This document shows positions 41,887-50,376 of a stretch of 64,000 bases of DNA, in pieces (positions within the stretch are counted from its first letter, which is position 1; each line of letters opens with the position of its first letter). The notes under the pieces are model-generated. The model saw nothing but the letters and a program-made list of their open reading frames with translations, had not been told where the DNA came from and did no database searches. The position numbers were made by a program, and so were the translations under genes. The stretch is from Oscillospiraceae bacterium. Its GTDB lineage: Bacteria > Bacillota > Clostridia > Oscillospirales > Ruminococcaceae. The stretch is taken from assembly GCA_016296505.1 (NCBI GenBank), contig JAEDJD010000003.1, positions 1 through 64,000 on the forward strand, written 5' to 3'.

Positions 41887-42513
41887 ATGGCAAATGTTCC
41901 GGTTTACGATATGAACGGCAAACAGGTTTCCGAAACTGAACTCAATGACGCTGTGTTCGGTATTACACCGAATGAAGCGATCATGCACGCCTGCGTCGTG
42001 AATTATCTCGCGAACCAGCGTCAGGGCACACAGTCCACGCTGACCCGCACTGAGGTCGCCGGCGGCGGCAGAAAGCCGTACCGTCAGAAGGGCACTGGCC
42101 ATGCTCGTCAGGGTTCTATCCGTGCTCCGCAGTGGTATCACGGCGGCGTTGCGCTCGGACCGAAGCCGAGAAGCTACCGTTATAGCCTCAATAAGAAAGT
42201 TCGCCGTCTGGCAATGCTTTCCGCATTCTCCCAGAAGGTTCTGGATCAGAGTCTCGTTGTGATTGATACGCTCGCAGTCGACGGCTTCAAGACGAAAACA
42301 ATCGTCAATATGCTCAAGGCGCTCGAAATCAATGGCAAGGCACTGATCGTTACACAGGATGCTGACAAGAATGTCTATAAGAGCGCCGCAAACATTCCGG
42401 GCGTCAAGACAGCCGCTGTCAATACCCTGAATGTTTACGACATTCTCAATTATGATGCATTCATCGTCAGCAAGGGCGCTGTTGCAAAAATCGAGGAGGT
42501 GTATGCAAAATGA
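41887..42513 (+). CDS. rplD: 50S ribosomal protein L4
   Basis: This 208-residue protein has the extended loop G-G-G-R-K-P-Y-R-Q-K-G-T-G-H-A-R-Q-G-S that lines the exit tunnel. GGAGG precedes the ATG. It overlaps rplW by four bases. In gamma-proteobacteria L4 represses this operon; no such leader is established for Firmicutes. Confidence 0.97.
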   Translation: MANVPVYDMNGKQVSETELNDAVFGITPNEAIMHACVVNYLANQRQGTQSTLTRTEVAGGGRKPYRQKGTGHARQGSIRAPQWYHGGVALGPKPRSYRYSLNKKVRRLAMLSAFSQKVLDQSLVVIDTLAVDGFKTKTIVNMLKALEINGKALIVTQDADKNVYKSAANIPGVKTAAVNTLNVYDILNYDAFIVSKGAVAKIEEVYAK

Positions 42514-42833
42514 AGGCACCGCAGGATATCATTCTGAAGCCCGTTATTACTGAGCAGTCTACCGATCTGCTGCCGTCGGGCAAATACACCTTCAAGGTTG
42601 CAAAGGACGCAAACAAGCTCGAAATTGCCAACGCAGTTGAAAAGCTCTTTAACGTCGAAGTCACCAAGGTCAACACCCTGAACGTCCGCGGCCGCGCAAA
42701 GCGCGTCGGCAGATACCTCGGTAAGACCGCTAGCTGGAAAAAGGCAGTCGTCACTGTCAATCCGGAGCCGGGCACCGATGCACAGGGCAAGAAGCGCAAC
42801 GGTACCATCGAATTCTTCGACGGTATGTTCTGA
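42510..42833 (+). CDS. rplW: 50S ribosomal protein L23
   Basis: This 107-residue protein has I-I-L-K-P-V-I-T-E-Q-S, the K-Y-T-F-K-V strand and V-N-T-L-N-V-R-G-R-A-K-R. L23 sits at the tunnel exit and docks trigger factor and SRP. The ATGA overlap with rplD suggests coupled translation. The following 111-nt gap contains a perfect 8-bp stem AGCAGGAT/ATCCTGCT (about 42859-42891) and a GGGAG/CTCCC hairpin, neither with a T run. Confidence 0.96.
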   Translation: MKAPQDIILKPVITEQSTDLLPSGKYTFKVAKDANKLEIANAVEKLFNVEVTKVNTLNVRGRAKRVGRYLGKTASWKKAVVTVNPEPGTDAQGKKRNGTIEFFDGMF

Positions 42834-42944
42834 TTGATCTAAGATTGATCTTTCAGTCAGCAGGATGTCCGATCCGGTCGATCCTGCTTGTATGGGAGTC
42901 ATGCTCCCGATAAGTAAGCATTGAATTTAAGGAGTGAAAACACA

Positions 42945-43778
42945 ATGGCAATTAAGGCTTATAAGCCAACGACTCCGGGCCGCCGCGGCATGACCGTGAC
43001 CGACTACTCCGGCCTTTCTAAGAATGGTCCTGAGAAGTCGCTCTGCATCACGCTCAAGAAGAAGTCCGGTCGTAATAATTACGGTAAAATCACCGTTCGC
43101 CATCACGGCGGCGGTACGCGCCCGAAGTTCAGAATCATTGACTTCAAGCGCAATAAGGACGGCATCAACGCAACCGTTCTGACGCTCGAATACGATCCGA
43201 ACCGCAGCGCGTTCATCGCTCTGGTTCAGTATGAGGACGGCGAAAAGCGCTACATCCTCGCACCGCACGGCCTCAAGGTCGGCGATACTGTCCGCAGCGG
43301 CGAAGACTGCGACATTAAGCCGGGCAACGCACTTCCGTTGACTGCAATTCCGGTCGGTACCTTCATCCATAACATTGAGCTTTATCCGGGCAAGGGCGGT
43401 CAGCTCGTTCGCTCCGCCGGCAACCAGGCACAGCTCATGTCTAAGGAAGGCGCTTATGCACTGGTTCGTCTCCCCAGCGGTGAGATGAGAAAAGTTCCGG
43501 TCATCGGCAAGGCAACTGTTGGTCAGGTTTCTAACATTGACCACGAAAACGTCCACATCGGTAAAGCAGGTCGTACCCGTCATATGGGTATCCGTCCGAC
43601 AGTTCGCGGTTCCGTTATGAACCCGAATGACCACCCGCACGGCGGTGGTGAGGGCAAGTCCCCGATTGGTCGTCCCGGTCCTGTTACCCCGTGGGGTAAG
43701 CCGGCGCTCGGTTATAAGACCCGTAAGCATCACAAGCCTTCCGATAAGCTCATCGTGAAGCGCCGTAATGGTAAATAA
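42945..43778 (+). CDS. rplB: 50S ribosomal protein L2
   Basis: This 277-residue protein has the family's R-H-H-G-G-G-T-R-P-K-F-R and the catalytic-centre loop M-N-P-N-D-H-P-H-G-G-G-E-G. The ATG at 42945 follows AAGGAGTG. L2 helps join the subunits and supports peptidyl transfer. Confidence 0.97.
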   Translation: MAIKAYKPTTPGRRGMTVTDYSGLSKNGPEKSLCITLKKKSGRNNYGKITVRHHGGGTRPKFRIIDFKRNKDGINATVLTLEYDPNRSAFIALVQYEDGEKRYILAPHGLKVGDTVRSGEDCDIKPGNALPLTAIPVGTFIHNIELYPGKGGQLVRSAGNQAQLMSKEGAYALVRLPSGEMRKVPVIGKATVGQVSNIDHENVHIGKAGRTRHMGIRPTVRGSVMNPNDHPHGGGEGKSPIGRPGPVTPWGKPALGYKTRKHHKPSDKLIVKRRNGK

Positions 43779-43794
43779 GAAAGGAGGCTGACTC

Positions 43795-44079
43795 ATGAGC
43801 AGAAGTGTGAAAAAGGGCCCTTACGTTCAGGAAGCTCTTTACAAGCGCGTTGTCGCTATGAATGAAACCGGAGAAAAGAAGGTTCTCAAGACATGGAGCC
43901 GTTCTTCTACGATTTTCCCGGAGTTTGTCGGCCACACCTTCGCGGTCCACGACGGACGCAAGCATATTCCGGTTTTTGTTACTGAAGAAATGATCGGTCA
44001 TAAACTCGGCGAGTTTGCACCGACCAGAACCTTTAAGGGCCATGCCGGTTCCAAGACGTCCAACAACGGCAAGAAGTAA
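43795..44079 (+). CDS. rpsS: 30S ribosomal protein S19
   Basis: This 94-residue protein has S-R-S-V-K-K-G-P-Y-V, W-S-R-S-S-T-I-F-P and the G-H-K-L-G-E-F-A-P-T-R-T-F signature. It lies 16 nt after rplB, with GGAGG upstream. Confidence 0.97.
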   Translation: MSRSVKKGPYVQEALYKRVVAMNETGEKKVLKTWSRSSTIFPEFVGHTFAVHDGRKHIPVFVTEEMIGHKLGEFAPTRTFKGHAGSKTSNNGKK

Positions 44080-44098
44080 TCGGAAGGAGGTAATTTGC

Positions 44099-44464
44099 AT
44101 GGCTAAGAATGAAATGAACTACGAGCCGGAGGCAAAAGCAATCCTCCGCGGCGAGCGCATCTCCCCCAGAAAGGTCCAGATCGTGCTCGACCTGATCCGT
44201 AATCAGCCCGTAGAGAAAGCAATCGCAGCATTGGAACTGACTCCGAAGGCAGCTTGCCCGATCGTCAAGAAGCTCCTCAACTCCGCGATTGCAAATGCTG
44301 ACAACAACTATTCCATGAATAAGGACGCACTTTATGTTGCTGCCTGCTATGTCGGTCCCGGTCCGATTCTCAAGAGAATCCAGCCGCGTGCACAGGGCAG
44401 AGCATTTCGCATCAACAAGCGTACCTCGAATATTACCATTATTCTCAAGGAAAAGGAGGCATAA
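44099..44464 (+). CDS. rplV: 50S ribosomal protein L22
   Basis: This 121-residue protein has I-S-P-R-K-V-Q-I-V-L-D-L-I-R and the tunnel-loop region G-P-I-L-K-R-I-Q-P-R-A-Q-G-R-A-F-R-I. The ATG at 44099 has GGAGG 7 nt before it. Confidence 0.97.
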   Translation: MAKNEMNYEPEAKAILRGERISPRKVQIVLDLIRNQPVEKAIAALELTPKAACPIVKKLLNSAIANADNNYSMNKDALYVAACYVGPGPILKRIQPRAQGRAFRINKRTSNITIILKEKEA

Positions 44465-44470
44465 AATCCT

Positions 44471-45316
44471 ATGGGACAGAAAGTGAATCCGCACGGCCTT
44501 CGCGTCGGCGTTATCAAAGACTGGGATTCCCGTTGGTTCGCTGATAAAAAGCATTTCGGCGATACCCTCGTCGAGGATTATAACCTCCGCGAGTTCATCA
44601 AAAAGTCTCTGTATGCAGCCGGCATCGCACGCATCGAGATCGAGCGCCTTCCCGAGAAGGTCCGCATTCACATCCATTGCGCAAAACCCGGTCTGATTAT
44701 CGGCAGAGGCGGTACGGAGATTGATAAGCTCCGCGCAAATATTGAAAAGCGTATCGGCAAGTCCGTTGCAATCAATATCATCGAGATCAAGAATATGGAT
44801 ATGTCTGCTCAGCTCGTTGCTGAGAAGATCGCTCTCGATCTCGAAAACCGCGTATCCTTCCGCAGAGCAATGAAAGGCTCCATCGGCAGAACGATGAAGT
44901 CCGGCGCAAAGGGCATCAAGATTAAGTGCGGCGGCCGTCTCGGCGGCGCTGAAATCGCACGTTCTGAGTGCTATCACGAGGGTACCATTCCGCTTCAGAC
45001 CATCCGTGCCGATATCGACTACGGTTTCGCTGAGGCAAATACCACTTACGGCAGAATCGGCATCAAAGTCTGGATCTACAAGGGCGAGATCCTCAAGGGC
45101 GACGCTGCTAAGGCTGCTGCAAATAAGGAGCGCTATGAGCGCAAGAACGATCGTCCGCGCGATAACAAGCGCCGCAGAGACGACCGTAACGGCGGCGACC
45201 GCAGACCGCGCCGCGATTTCAATAATAACGGCGACCGCAGACCGCGTGCCGATCGTCCGCAGGGACAGAATAGAAGAGAAGGAGGTTCCGCAAATGCTGC
45301 TTCCAAAGAGAGTTAA
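44471..45316 (+). CDS. rpsC: 30S ribosomal protein S3 with long basic C-terminal tail
   Basis: This 281-residue protein has N-terminal G-Q-K-V-N-P-H-G-L-R, a KH domain with I-G-R-G-G-T-E-I, and the C-terminal domain ending near residue 217. A tail of about 60 Arg/Asp/Asn/Gly-rich residues follows (repeats of the G-D-R-R-P-R type), making S3 clearly longer than the usual 210-235 residues. The end overlaps rplP by 23 nt. The rplP ribosome binding site lies inside the tail codons. Confidence 0.96.
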   Translation: MGQKVNPHGLRVGVIKDWDSRWFADKKHFGDTLVEDYNLREFIKKSLYAAGIARIEIERLPEKVRIHIHCAKPGLIIGRGGTEIDKLRANIEKRIGKSVAINIIEIKNMDMSAQLVAEKIALDLENRVSFRRAMKGSIGRTMKSGAKGIKIKCGGRLGGAEIARSECYHEGTIPLQTIRADIDYGFAEANTTYGRIGIKVWIYKGEILKGDAAKAAANKERYERKNDRPRDNKRRRDDRNGGDRRPRRDFNNNGDRRPRADRPQGQNRREGGSANAASKES

Positions 45317-45740
45317 GTACCGCCGCGTTCACAGAGGACGCCTGACCGGTAAGGCATACCGCGGCAACCGCGTCGTTTACGGCGATTTCGGTCTTGTCGC
45401 ATTGGAGCCGTCCTGGATCACATCCAATCAGATCGAGGCTGCCCGTATTGCGATGACACGTCGTATTAAGAGAGGCGGTAAGGTTTGGATCAAGATTTTC
45501 CCGGATAAGCCGATCACTGAGAAGCCGGCTGAAACCCGAATGGGTTCCGGTAAAGGTTCTCCGGAATACTGGGTTGCTGTTGTAAAGCCGGGCAGAGTGC
45601 TGTTCGAGATCGGCGCCGATAAGGAAAAGCCGATTTCTGAGGCTGACCTGAGAGAGGCTCTGCGTCTGGCTATGCATAAGCTGCCTGTCAAATGCAAGAT
45701 TGTTGCGAAAGATGAGCAGGATGGAGGTGCACAGGCATGA
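45294..45740 (+). CDS. rplP: 50S ribosomal protein L16
   Basis: This 148-residue protein has P-K-R-V-K-Y-R-R-V-H-R-G-R, R-M-G-S-G-K-G-S-P-E-Y-W-V-A-V-V and the A-L-R-L-A-M-H-K-L-P helix. The ATG at 45294 is preceded by GGAGG. L16 contacts A-site tRNA. Confidence 0.97.
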   Translation: MLLPKRVKYRRVHRGRLTGKAYRGNRVVYGDFGLVALEPSWITSNQIEAARIAMTRRIKRGGKVWIKIFPDKPITEKPAETRMGSGKGSPEYWVAVVKPGRVLFEIGADKEKPISEADLREALRLAMHKLPVKCKIVAKDEQDGGAQA

Positions 45741-45937
45741 AAGCTGCTGATATCAGAGAAATGAGCTACGAAGAAATGGCTGCGCAGCTCCAGAGCCTCA
45801 AGGAGGAGCTTTTTAACCTCCGCTTCCAGCTTGCTGCAAACCAGCTTGAGAATACTGCAAGACTGAAGGCAGTCAAGAAGGACATCGCCCGTGTCAAGAC
45901 TTGTATGCGTGCCGCCCAGACTGCGGCAAATGCATAA
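45737..45937 (+). CDS. rpmC: 50S ribosomal protein L29
   Basis: This 66-residue two-helix protein has L-K-E-E-L-F-N-L-R-F-Q-L-A and N-T-A-R-L-K-A-V-K-K-D-I-A-R. ATGA overlap with rplP; GGAGGTG precedes it. Confidence 0.97.
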   Translation: MKAADIREMSYEEMAAQLQSLKEELFNLRFQLAANQLENTARLKAVKKDIARVKTCMRAAQTAANA

Positions 45938-45954
45938 GGAAGGAGGACTTTGTC

Positions 45955-46221
45955 ATGGCTGAAACTACTGAGAGAAATCTGAGAAAAACGAGAACTGGTA
46001 AGGTTGTCAGCGATAAGATGGACAAGACTGTTGTTGTCGCAATCGCAGACCATGTTCAGCATCCGCTTTACAAGAAAATCGTGAAGCGTACCGTGAAGCT
46101 CAAGGCACACGATGAGATGAACGAGTGCAAGATTGGTGACCGCGTTCTCGTGATGGAGACACGTCCGCTTTCCAAGGATAAGAGATGGCGCGTCGTCGAG
46201 ATCATCGAAAAAGCAAAATAA
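45955..46221 (+). CDS. rpsQ: 30S ribosomal protein S17
   Basis: This 88-residue OB-fold protein has K-T-R-T-G-K-V-V-S-D-K-M-D-K-T-V-V-V and H-P-L-Y-K-K-I-V-K-R-T. The ATG at 45955 has GGAGG upstream. The 98-nt gap to rplN has no gene. Confidence 0.97.
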   Translation: MAETTERNLRKTRTGKVVSDKMDKTVVVAIADHVQHPLYKKIVKRTVKLKAHDEMNECKIGDRVLVMETRPLSKDKRWRVVEIIEKAK

Positions 46222-46319
46222 TTCTTCGATCAAATTATTCGAGCACTTTGTTTACGCAAATCCGGACGGCAATTTCCGTGCGGTGCGGCGAAGTGCCATG
46301 CAGATAGGAGGAACCTGCT

Positions 46320-46688
46320 GTGATTCAAATGCAGTCTTACTTAAAGGTTGCAGACAACACCGGCGCGAAAGAGCTTATGTGCATCCGCGTGCTGGGCGGT
46401 ACTCGCAGACGCTATGCGAATATCGGCGACGTTGTTGTTGCATCCGTTAAGAAAGCAACACCCGGCGGCGTTGTGAAAAAGGGCGATGTTGTGAAAGCTG
46501 TCATCGTTCGTTCCGCGAAAGGTCTCCGCAGAAATGATGGAACCTACATTCGTTTCGATGAGAACGCAGCCGTTATCATTAAGGAAGACAGAACCCCTCG
46601 CGGTACACGTATTTTTGGACCGGTCGCAAGAGAGCTGAGAGAGCATGACTATGTTAAGATTCTCTCCCTCGCACCGGAAGTCCTTTGA
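46320..46688 (+). CDS. rplN: 50S ribosomal protein L14
   Basis: This 122-residue protein has I-Q-M-Q-S-Y-L-K-V-A-D-N-T-G-A-K-E-L and G-T-R-I-F-G-P-V-A-R-E-L-R. The start is GTG, which gives the canonical N-terminus and has GGAGG upstream; the ATG three codons in would truncate it. Confidence 0.97.
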   Translation: MIQMQSYLKVADNTGAKELMCIRVLGGTRRRYANIGDVVVASVKKATPGGVVKKGDVVKAVIVRSAKGLRRNDGTYIRFDENAAVIIKEDRTPRGTRIFGPVARELREHDYVKILSLAPEVL

Positions 46689-46703
46689 TTTGGAGGTGCC
46701 ACG

Positions 46704-47063
46704 ATGAGTAATGTTCATGTAAAGAAGGGCGATACCGTTCGCCTGCTCGTCGGTGATCCTGCTGATAAGTACACCGACATCGAAAAGAAGAAGATCAAGA
46801 CCGGTAAGGTTCTTGAAGTCAGCCCGAAAGAGGGCAAGGTCATTGTTGAAGGTATCAACATGATCACCAAGCACGTAAAGCCCACCAGAGTTGGTCAGTC
46901 CGGCGGCATCGTGAAGGCTGAGTCCCCGATCTATGCCTGCAAGGTTCAGCTGATTTGCCCGAAGTGCGGCAAGCCCACCAGAGTCGGTCATACGATCGAG
47001 GAGAAGGGCGATAAGAAAATGAAGCTGCGCGTTTGCAAAAAGTGCGGCGCGACTTTTGAGTAA
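46704..47063 (+). CDS. rplX: 50S ribosomal protein L24
   Basis: This 119-residue protein has a KOW motif (V-K-K-G-D-T-V-R-L-L-V-G) and a C-terminal C-P-K-C-G-K-P-T-R-V-G ... C-K-K-C-G-A pair of CxxC motifs, so it is a zinc-ribbon form. It lies 15 nt after rplN. Confidence 0.97.
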   Translation: MSNVHVKKGDTVRLLVGDPADKYTDIEKKKIKTGKVLEVSPKEGKVIVEGINMITKHVKPTRVGQSGGIVKAESPIYACKVQLICPKCGKPTRVGHTIEEKGDKKMKLRVCKKCGATFE

Positions 47064-47075
47064 AGGAGAACAACG

Positions 47076-47615
47076 ATGGCTAGACTGAAAGATTATTACG
47101 TCAGCACCGTTGCTCCGGCGCTGATGAGCAAATTCGGCTATAAGAATGTTATGCAGATCCCGCGCCTCGACAAGGTTGTTGTCAACGTCGGCGCTGGCGA
47201 GGCAAAGGATAACGCAAAGGCGATCGACGCGATCATGGGTGATCTCTCCCTGATTACCGGTCAGCGTCCGGTTGTCTGCCGTGCAAAGAAATCTGTCGCA
47301 AACTTCAAACTCCGTGAGGGTATGCCGATCGGTGTGAAGGTCACGCTGCGCGGCGAGAAGATGTGGGACTTCGTGGATAAGCTCTTTAATATTGCTTTCC
47401 CGCGCGTCCGCGACTTCCGCGGAATCAACCCCAATTCCTTCGACGGTAAGGGTAACTACTCTACCGGTATCAAGGAACAGCTCATTTTCCCTGAAATTGA
47501 GTACGATAAGATCGATAAGGTTCGCGGTATGGATATCAACTTTATCACGACCGCTGCCACGGACGAAGAGGCAAAAGAGCTGCTGACGCTGCTCGGCGCA
47601 CCGTTTGCAAAGTGA
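47076..47615 (+). CDS. rplE: 50S ribosomal protein L5
   Basis: This 179-residue protein has the I-P-R-L-D-K-V-V-V-N-V-G-A-G-E motif and the G-Q-R-P-V-V-C-R-A-K-K-S block that binds 5S rRNA. AGGAGA precedes the ATG. Confidence 0.97.
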   Translation: MARLKDYYVSTVAPALMSKFGYKNVMQIPRLDKVVVNVGAGEAKDNAKAIDAIMGDLSLITGQRPVVCRAKKSVANFKLREGMPIGVKVTLRGEKMWDFVDKLFNIAFPRVRDFRGINPNSFDGKGNYSTGIKEQLIFPEIEYDKIDKVRGMDINFITTAATDEEAKELLTLLGAPFAK

Positions 47616-47629
47616 TCTAGGAGGGTTAT

Positions 47630-47815
47630 ATGGCAAAGAAATCTATGATTCTGAAGCAGCAGAGAGCACCGAAGTACTCTACGCGCGCTTATAACAGATG
47701 CAAAATCTGCGGCAGACCCCATGCCTACCTCAGAAAGTTCGGTATTTGCCGAATTTGTTTCCGAGAGCTTGCACACGATGGTCAGATTCCTGGTGTCAAG
47801 AAGGCTAGCTGGTAA
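47630..47815 (+). CDS. rpsZ: 30S ribosomal protein S14 type Z
   Basis: This 61-residue protein has two CxxC pairs (C-K-I-C-G-R and C-R-I-C-F-R) that bind zinc, with the short-form length of S14 and the terminal I-P-G-V-K-K-A-S-W. GGAGGG precedes the ATG. Confidence 0.97.
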   Translation: MAKKSMILKQQRAPKYSTRAYNRCKICGRPHAYLRKFGICRICFRELAHDGQIPGVKKASW

Positions 47816-47846
47816 ACCGGACGATAGATAAAGGAGGTCATTTGGT

Positions 47847-48245
47847 ATGCAAATTTCAGATACCATTGCGGATCTGCTCACAAGAATCCGCAACGCTGCT
47901 ACTGCTAAGCACGCAACGGTTGACGTTCCTGCTTCCAACGTGAAAAAGGCTATCACCCAGATTCTGACCGACGAAGGCTACATCAAGAGCTTTCAGGTCA
48001 TCGACGATGGCAAGCAGGGCATCATCCGCATTACTCTGAAGTACGATGAGAACAGAACATCCGTCATCAGCGGTCTCCGCCGCATCTCCAAGCCGGGTCT
48101 GAGAATTTACAGCTCCTGCGCGGATATGCCGAAGGTTCGCAAGGGTCTCGGTATCGTTATCGTCTCGACTTCTAAGGGAATTATGACCGACAAAAAGGCT
48201 CGTGAGCTGAATGTCGGCGGCGAGGTTCTCGCTTACGTTTGGTAA
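47847..48245 (+). CDS. rpsH: 30S ribosomal protein S8
   Basis: This 132-residue protein has I-A-D-L-L-T-R-I-R-N-A and the C-terminal S-T-S-K-G-I-M-T-D-K-K-A-R signature. S8 binds 16S rRNA helix 21 and in some bacteria represses this operon. Confidence 0.97.
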   Translation: MQISDTIADLLTRIRNAATAKHATVDVPASNVKKAITQILTDEGYIKSFQVIDDGKQGIIRITLKYDENRTSVISGLRRISKPGLRIYSSCADMPKVRKGLGIVIVSTSKGIMTDKKARELNVGGEVLAYVW

Positions 48246-48264
48246 TTAAAGGAGGAAACGCATC

Positions 48265-48813
48265 ATGTCTAGAATCGGAAGACTGCCGATCGCGATTCCT
48301 GCCGGCGTCACCGTTACGGTTGACGATACCAATCTGGTTACCGTAAAGGGACCGAAGGGCGAGAATTCGTATCGCGCAAATACTGCAATGCAGATTCAGG
48401 TTGAGGATGGTCAGGTTACTGTTACCCGTCCCAACGATAATAAAGAGAACCGCGCTCTGCACGGTCTCACCAGAACGCTCATCGCAAACATGATTTTCGG
48501 TGTGAACGAGGGCTTCAAGAAAACACTCCAGATCGAAGGCGTCGGCTATCGTGCAAAGAAGGACGGCAAGAACCTTGTTCTGAACCTCGGTTATTCGCAC
48601 GATGTCGTTATGCCGGAAATCGAAGGCATTACCATTGATGTTCCGAATGCAAATACGATCATCATCAACGGCTATGATAAGCAGAAGGTCGGTCAGTTTG
48701 CAGCGGAAGTCCGCGAGAAGCGTCCGCCGGAGCCTTATAAGGGCAAGGGTATCCGCTACGAGGGCGAATACATCATCCGTAAGGAAGGTAAGGCCGGTAA
48801 GGGCAAGAAGTAA
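48265..48813 (+). CDS. rplF: 50S ribosomal protein L6
   Basis: This 182-residue protein has two alpha/beta repeats, starts S-R-I-G-R-L-P-I and ends with P-P-E-P-Y-K-G-K-G-I-R-Y. GGAGG precedes the ATG. Confidence 0.97.
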   Translation: MSRIGRLPIAIPAGVTVTVDDTNLVTVKGPKGENSYRANTAMQIQVEDGQVTVTRPNDNKENRALHGLTRTLIANMIFGVNEGFKKTLQIEGVGYRAKKDGKNLVLNLGYSHDVVMPEIEGITIDVPNANTIIINGYDKQKVGQFAAEVREKRPPEPYKGKGIRYEGEYIIRKEGKAGKGKK

Positions 48814-48831
48814 GGAGAAAGGTGAATTGCT

Positions 48832-49191
48832 ATGGTAAAGAAAATTGACAGCAACAAAGCCCGTCTCAAGAGACACCGCAGAGTCCGTGCAAAGATCTCC
48901 GGTACTGCCCAGCGTCCGAGACTGAGCGTTTATCGCTCCGCAAAGCACATCTACGCACAGCTGATTGATGATGTCGCAGGTGTTACGCTTGCTGCTGCTT
49001 CCAGCCAGGATAAAGGCTTCGAGGGCAACGGCGGCAATAAGGAAGGCGCACGCCTTGTCGGCGCAGCAATCGCAAAGAAGGCTGCTGACAAGGGTATTAC
49101 CGAGGTAGTATTTGACCGTGGTGGTTATCTCTATCACGGCAGAGTTCAGGAGCTTGCAGACGGCGCCCGTGAAAATGGGCTGCAGTTCTAA
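48832..49191 (+). CDS. rplR: 50S ribosomal protein L18
   Basis: This 119-residue protein has R-L-K-R-H-R-R-V-R and the C-terminal V-F-D-R-G-G-Y-L-Y-H-G-R. L18 binds 5S rRNA together with L5. Confidence 0.97.
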   Translation: MVKKIDSNKARLKRHRRVRAKISGTAQRPRLSVYRSAKHIYAQLIDDVAGVTLAAASSQDKGFEGNGGNKEGARLVGAAIAKKAADKGITEVVFDRGGYLYHGRVQELADGARENGLQF

Positions 49192-49208
49192 TGAAGGAGG
49201 GACTTTGA

Positions 49209-49712
49209 TTGGCACTGATTGATGCAACAAACATGGAGCTGATGGAAAGAGTCGTTTCCATTAACCGTGTCAGCAAGACCGTTAAGGGCGGCCGTATCAT
49301 GAAATTCTCGGCACTCGTAGTTGTCGGCAACGGAAACGGCATTGTCGGCTTCGGTCTGGGTAAGTCCGGCGAAGTTCCGGATGCTATCCGCAAGGGCATT
49401 GAGGACGCGAAAAAGAATCTCGTCCGGATCAACCTTCGCGGAACTACCATCCCGCATGAGGTCATCGGTAAGTTCGGTGCAGGCCGCGTTCTTATGATGC
49501 CGGCAGCTCCCGGTACCGGTGTGATCGCAGGCGGTCCGGTCCGTGCGGTCATCGAAATGACCGGCATTCAGGATATCCGTACCAAGAGCCAGCGTTCCAA
49601 TAACCCGTGCAACGTTGTCCGTGCAACGATCGCAGGTCTCTGCGAATGCACCGACGCGAAGAGTGTCGCTGCGAAGCGCGGCAAGACAACTGCCGAGATC
49701 TTCGGCAAATAA
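49209..49712 (+). CDS. rpsE: 30S ribosomal protein S5
   Basis: This 167-residue protein has a double-stranded-RNA-like N-terminal domain (V-S-K-T-V-K-G-G-R-I-M-K-F) and the A-G-P-V-R-A-like turn as A-G-G-P-V-R-A-V-I-E. The start is TTG with GGAGGG upstream. Confidence 0.96.
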   Translation: MALIDATNMELMERVVSINRVSKTVKGGRIMKFSALVVVGNGNGIVGFGLGKSGEVPDAIRKGIEDAKKNLVRINLRGTTIPHEVIGKFGAGRVLMMPAAPGTGVIAGGPVRAVIEMTGIQDIRTKSQRSNNPCNVVRATIAGLCECTDAKSVAAKRGKTTAEIFGK

Positions 49713-49733
49713 TCGAGTTAGGAGTGAGCTCAA

Positions 49734-49910
49734 ATGGCTAAGAAAATCGAGCTTGTAAAGAGCCTGATCGGCAGAAAGCAGGATCAGATCGCAACTGCTC
49801 AGTCCCTTGGCCTCCGTAAGATCGGAGATGTTACAGAACAGCCCGATAACGCGGCGACTCAGGGCAAGATCAATAAAATTATCCACCTCGTTAAGGTGAC
49901 CGAAGCTTAA
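49734..49910 (+). CDS. rpmD: 50S ribosomal protein L30
   Basis: This 58-residue protein begins M-A-K-K-I-E-L-V-K-S-L-I-G-R-K-Q and contains S-L-G-L-R-K-I-G-D-V then G-K-I-N-K-I-I-H-L-V-K-V. It is an easily missed short gene, 21 nt after rpsE and 21 nt before rplO. GGAGTGAG precedes the ATG. Confidence 0.95.
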   Translation: MAKKIELVKSLIGRKQDQIATAQSLGLRKIGDVTEQPDNAATQGKINKIIHLVKVTEA

Positions 49911-49931
49911 GCGGCAGGGAGGTGCAATCCA

Positions 49932-50375
49932 TTGAAGCTTCATGAATTAACACCGGCAGCGGATTCTAACCGTCCGGTCAAGCGCGTCGGCAGAGGTCAT
50001 GGCTCCGGCAACGGTAAGACCGCTGGTAAGGGTCATAAGGGTCAGAACGCGCGTTCTGGCGGCGGCGTCAGAATCGGTTTTGAAGGCGGTCAGATGCCCC
50101 TTGCAAGACGTATTCCGAAGCGCGGCTTCCACAATAAATTTGCTACACGCTATGCAGTCGTGAATGTCGGCGATCTCAACAAATTCGTTGAAGGTACTGT
50201 CGTAAACGAAGAAATGCTCATCGCAGCGGGGCTTGTGACTAAGCTTGAAAACGGCGGCGTCAAGATTCTCGGCAACGGTGATCTGAATGTTAAGCTGACC
50301 GTTCAGGCAGCAAAATTCTCTGCTTCCGCAGCAGAAAAAATCGAAAAGGCAGGCGGGAAGGCTGAGGTGATGTAA
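49932..50375 (+). CDS. rplO: 50S ribosomal protein L15
   Basis: This 147-residue protein has a Gly/Arg/Lys-rich N-terminal extension (R-V-G-R-G-H-G-S-G-N-G-K-T-A-G-K-G) and the E-G-G-Q-M-P-L-A-R-R motif. The start is TTG with GGGAGGTG upstream. The stop is one base from secY. Confidence 0.96.
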   Translation: MKLHELTPAADSNRPVKRVGRGHGSGNGKTAGKGHKGQNARSGGGVRIGFEGGQMPLARRIPKRGFHNKFATRYAVVNVGDLNKFVEGTVVNEEMLIAAGLVTKLENGGVKILGNGDLNVKLTVQAAKFSASAAEKIEKAGGKAEVM

Positions 50376-50376
50376 G

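Noticed and set aside
46341..47636. A 431-codon minus-strand frame across rplN, rplX and rplE
   Set aside because: It is a shadow of three ribosomal protein genes with canonical sequences.
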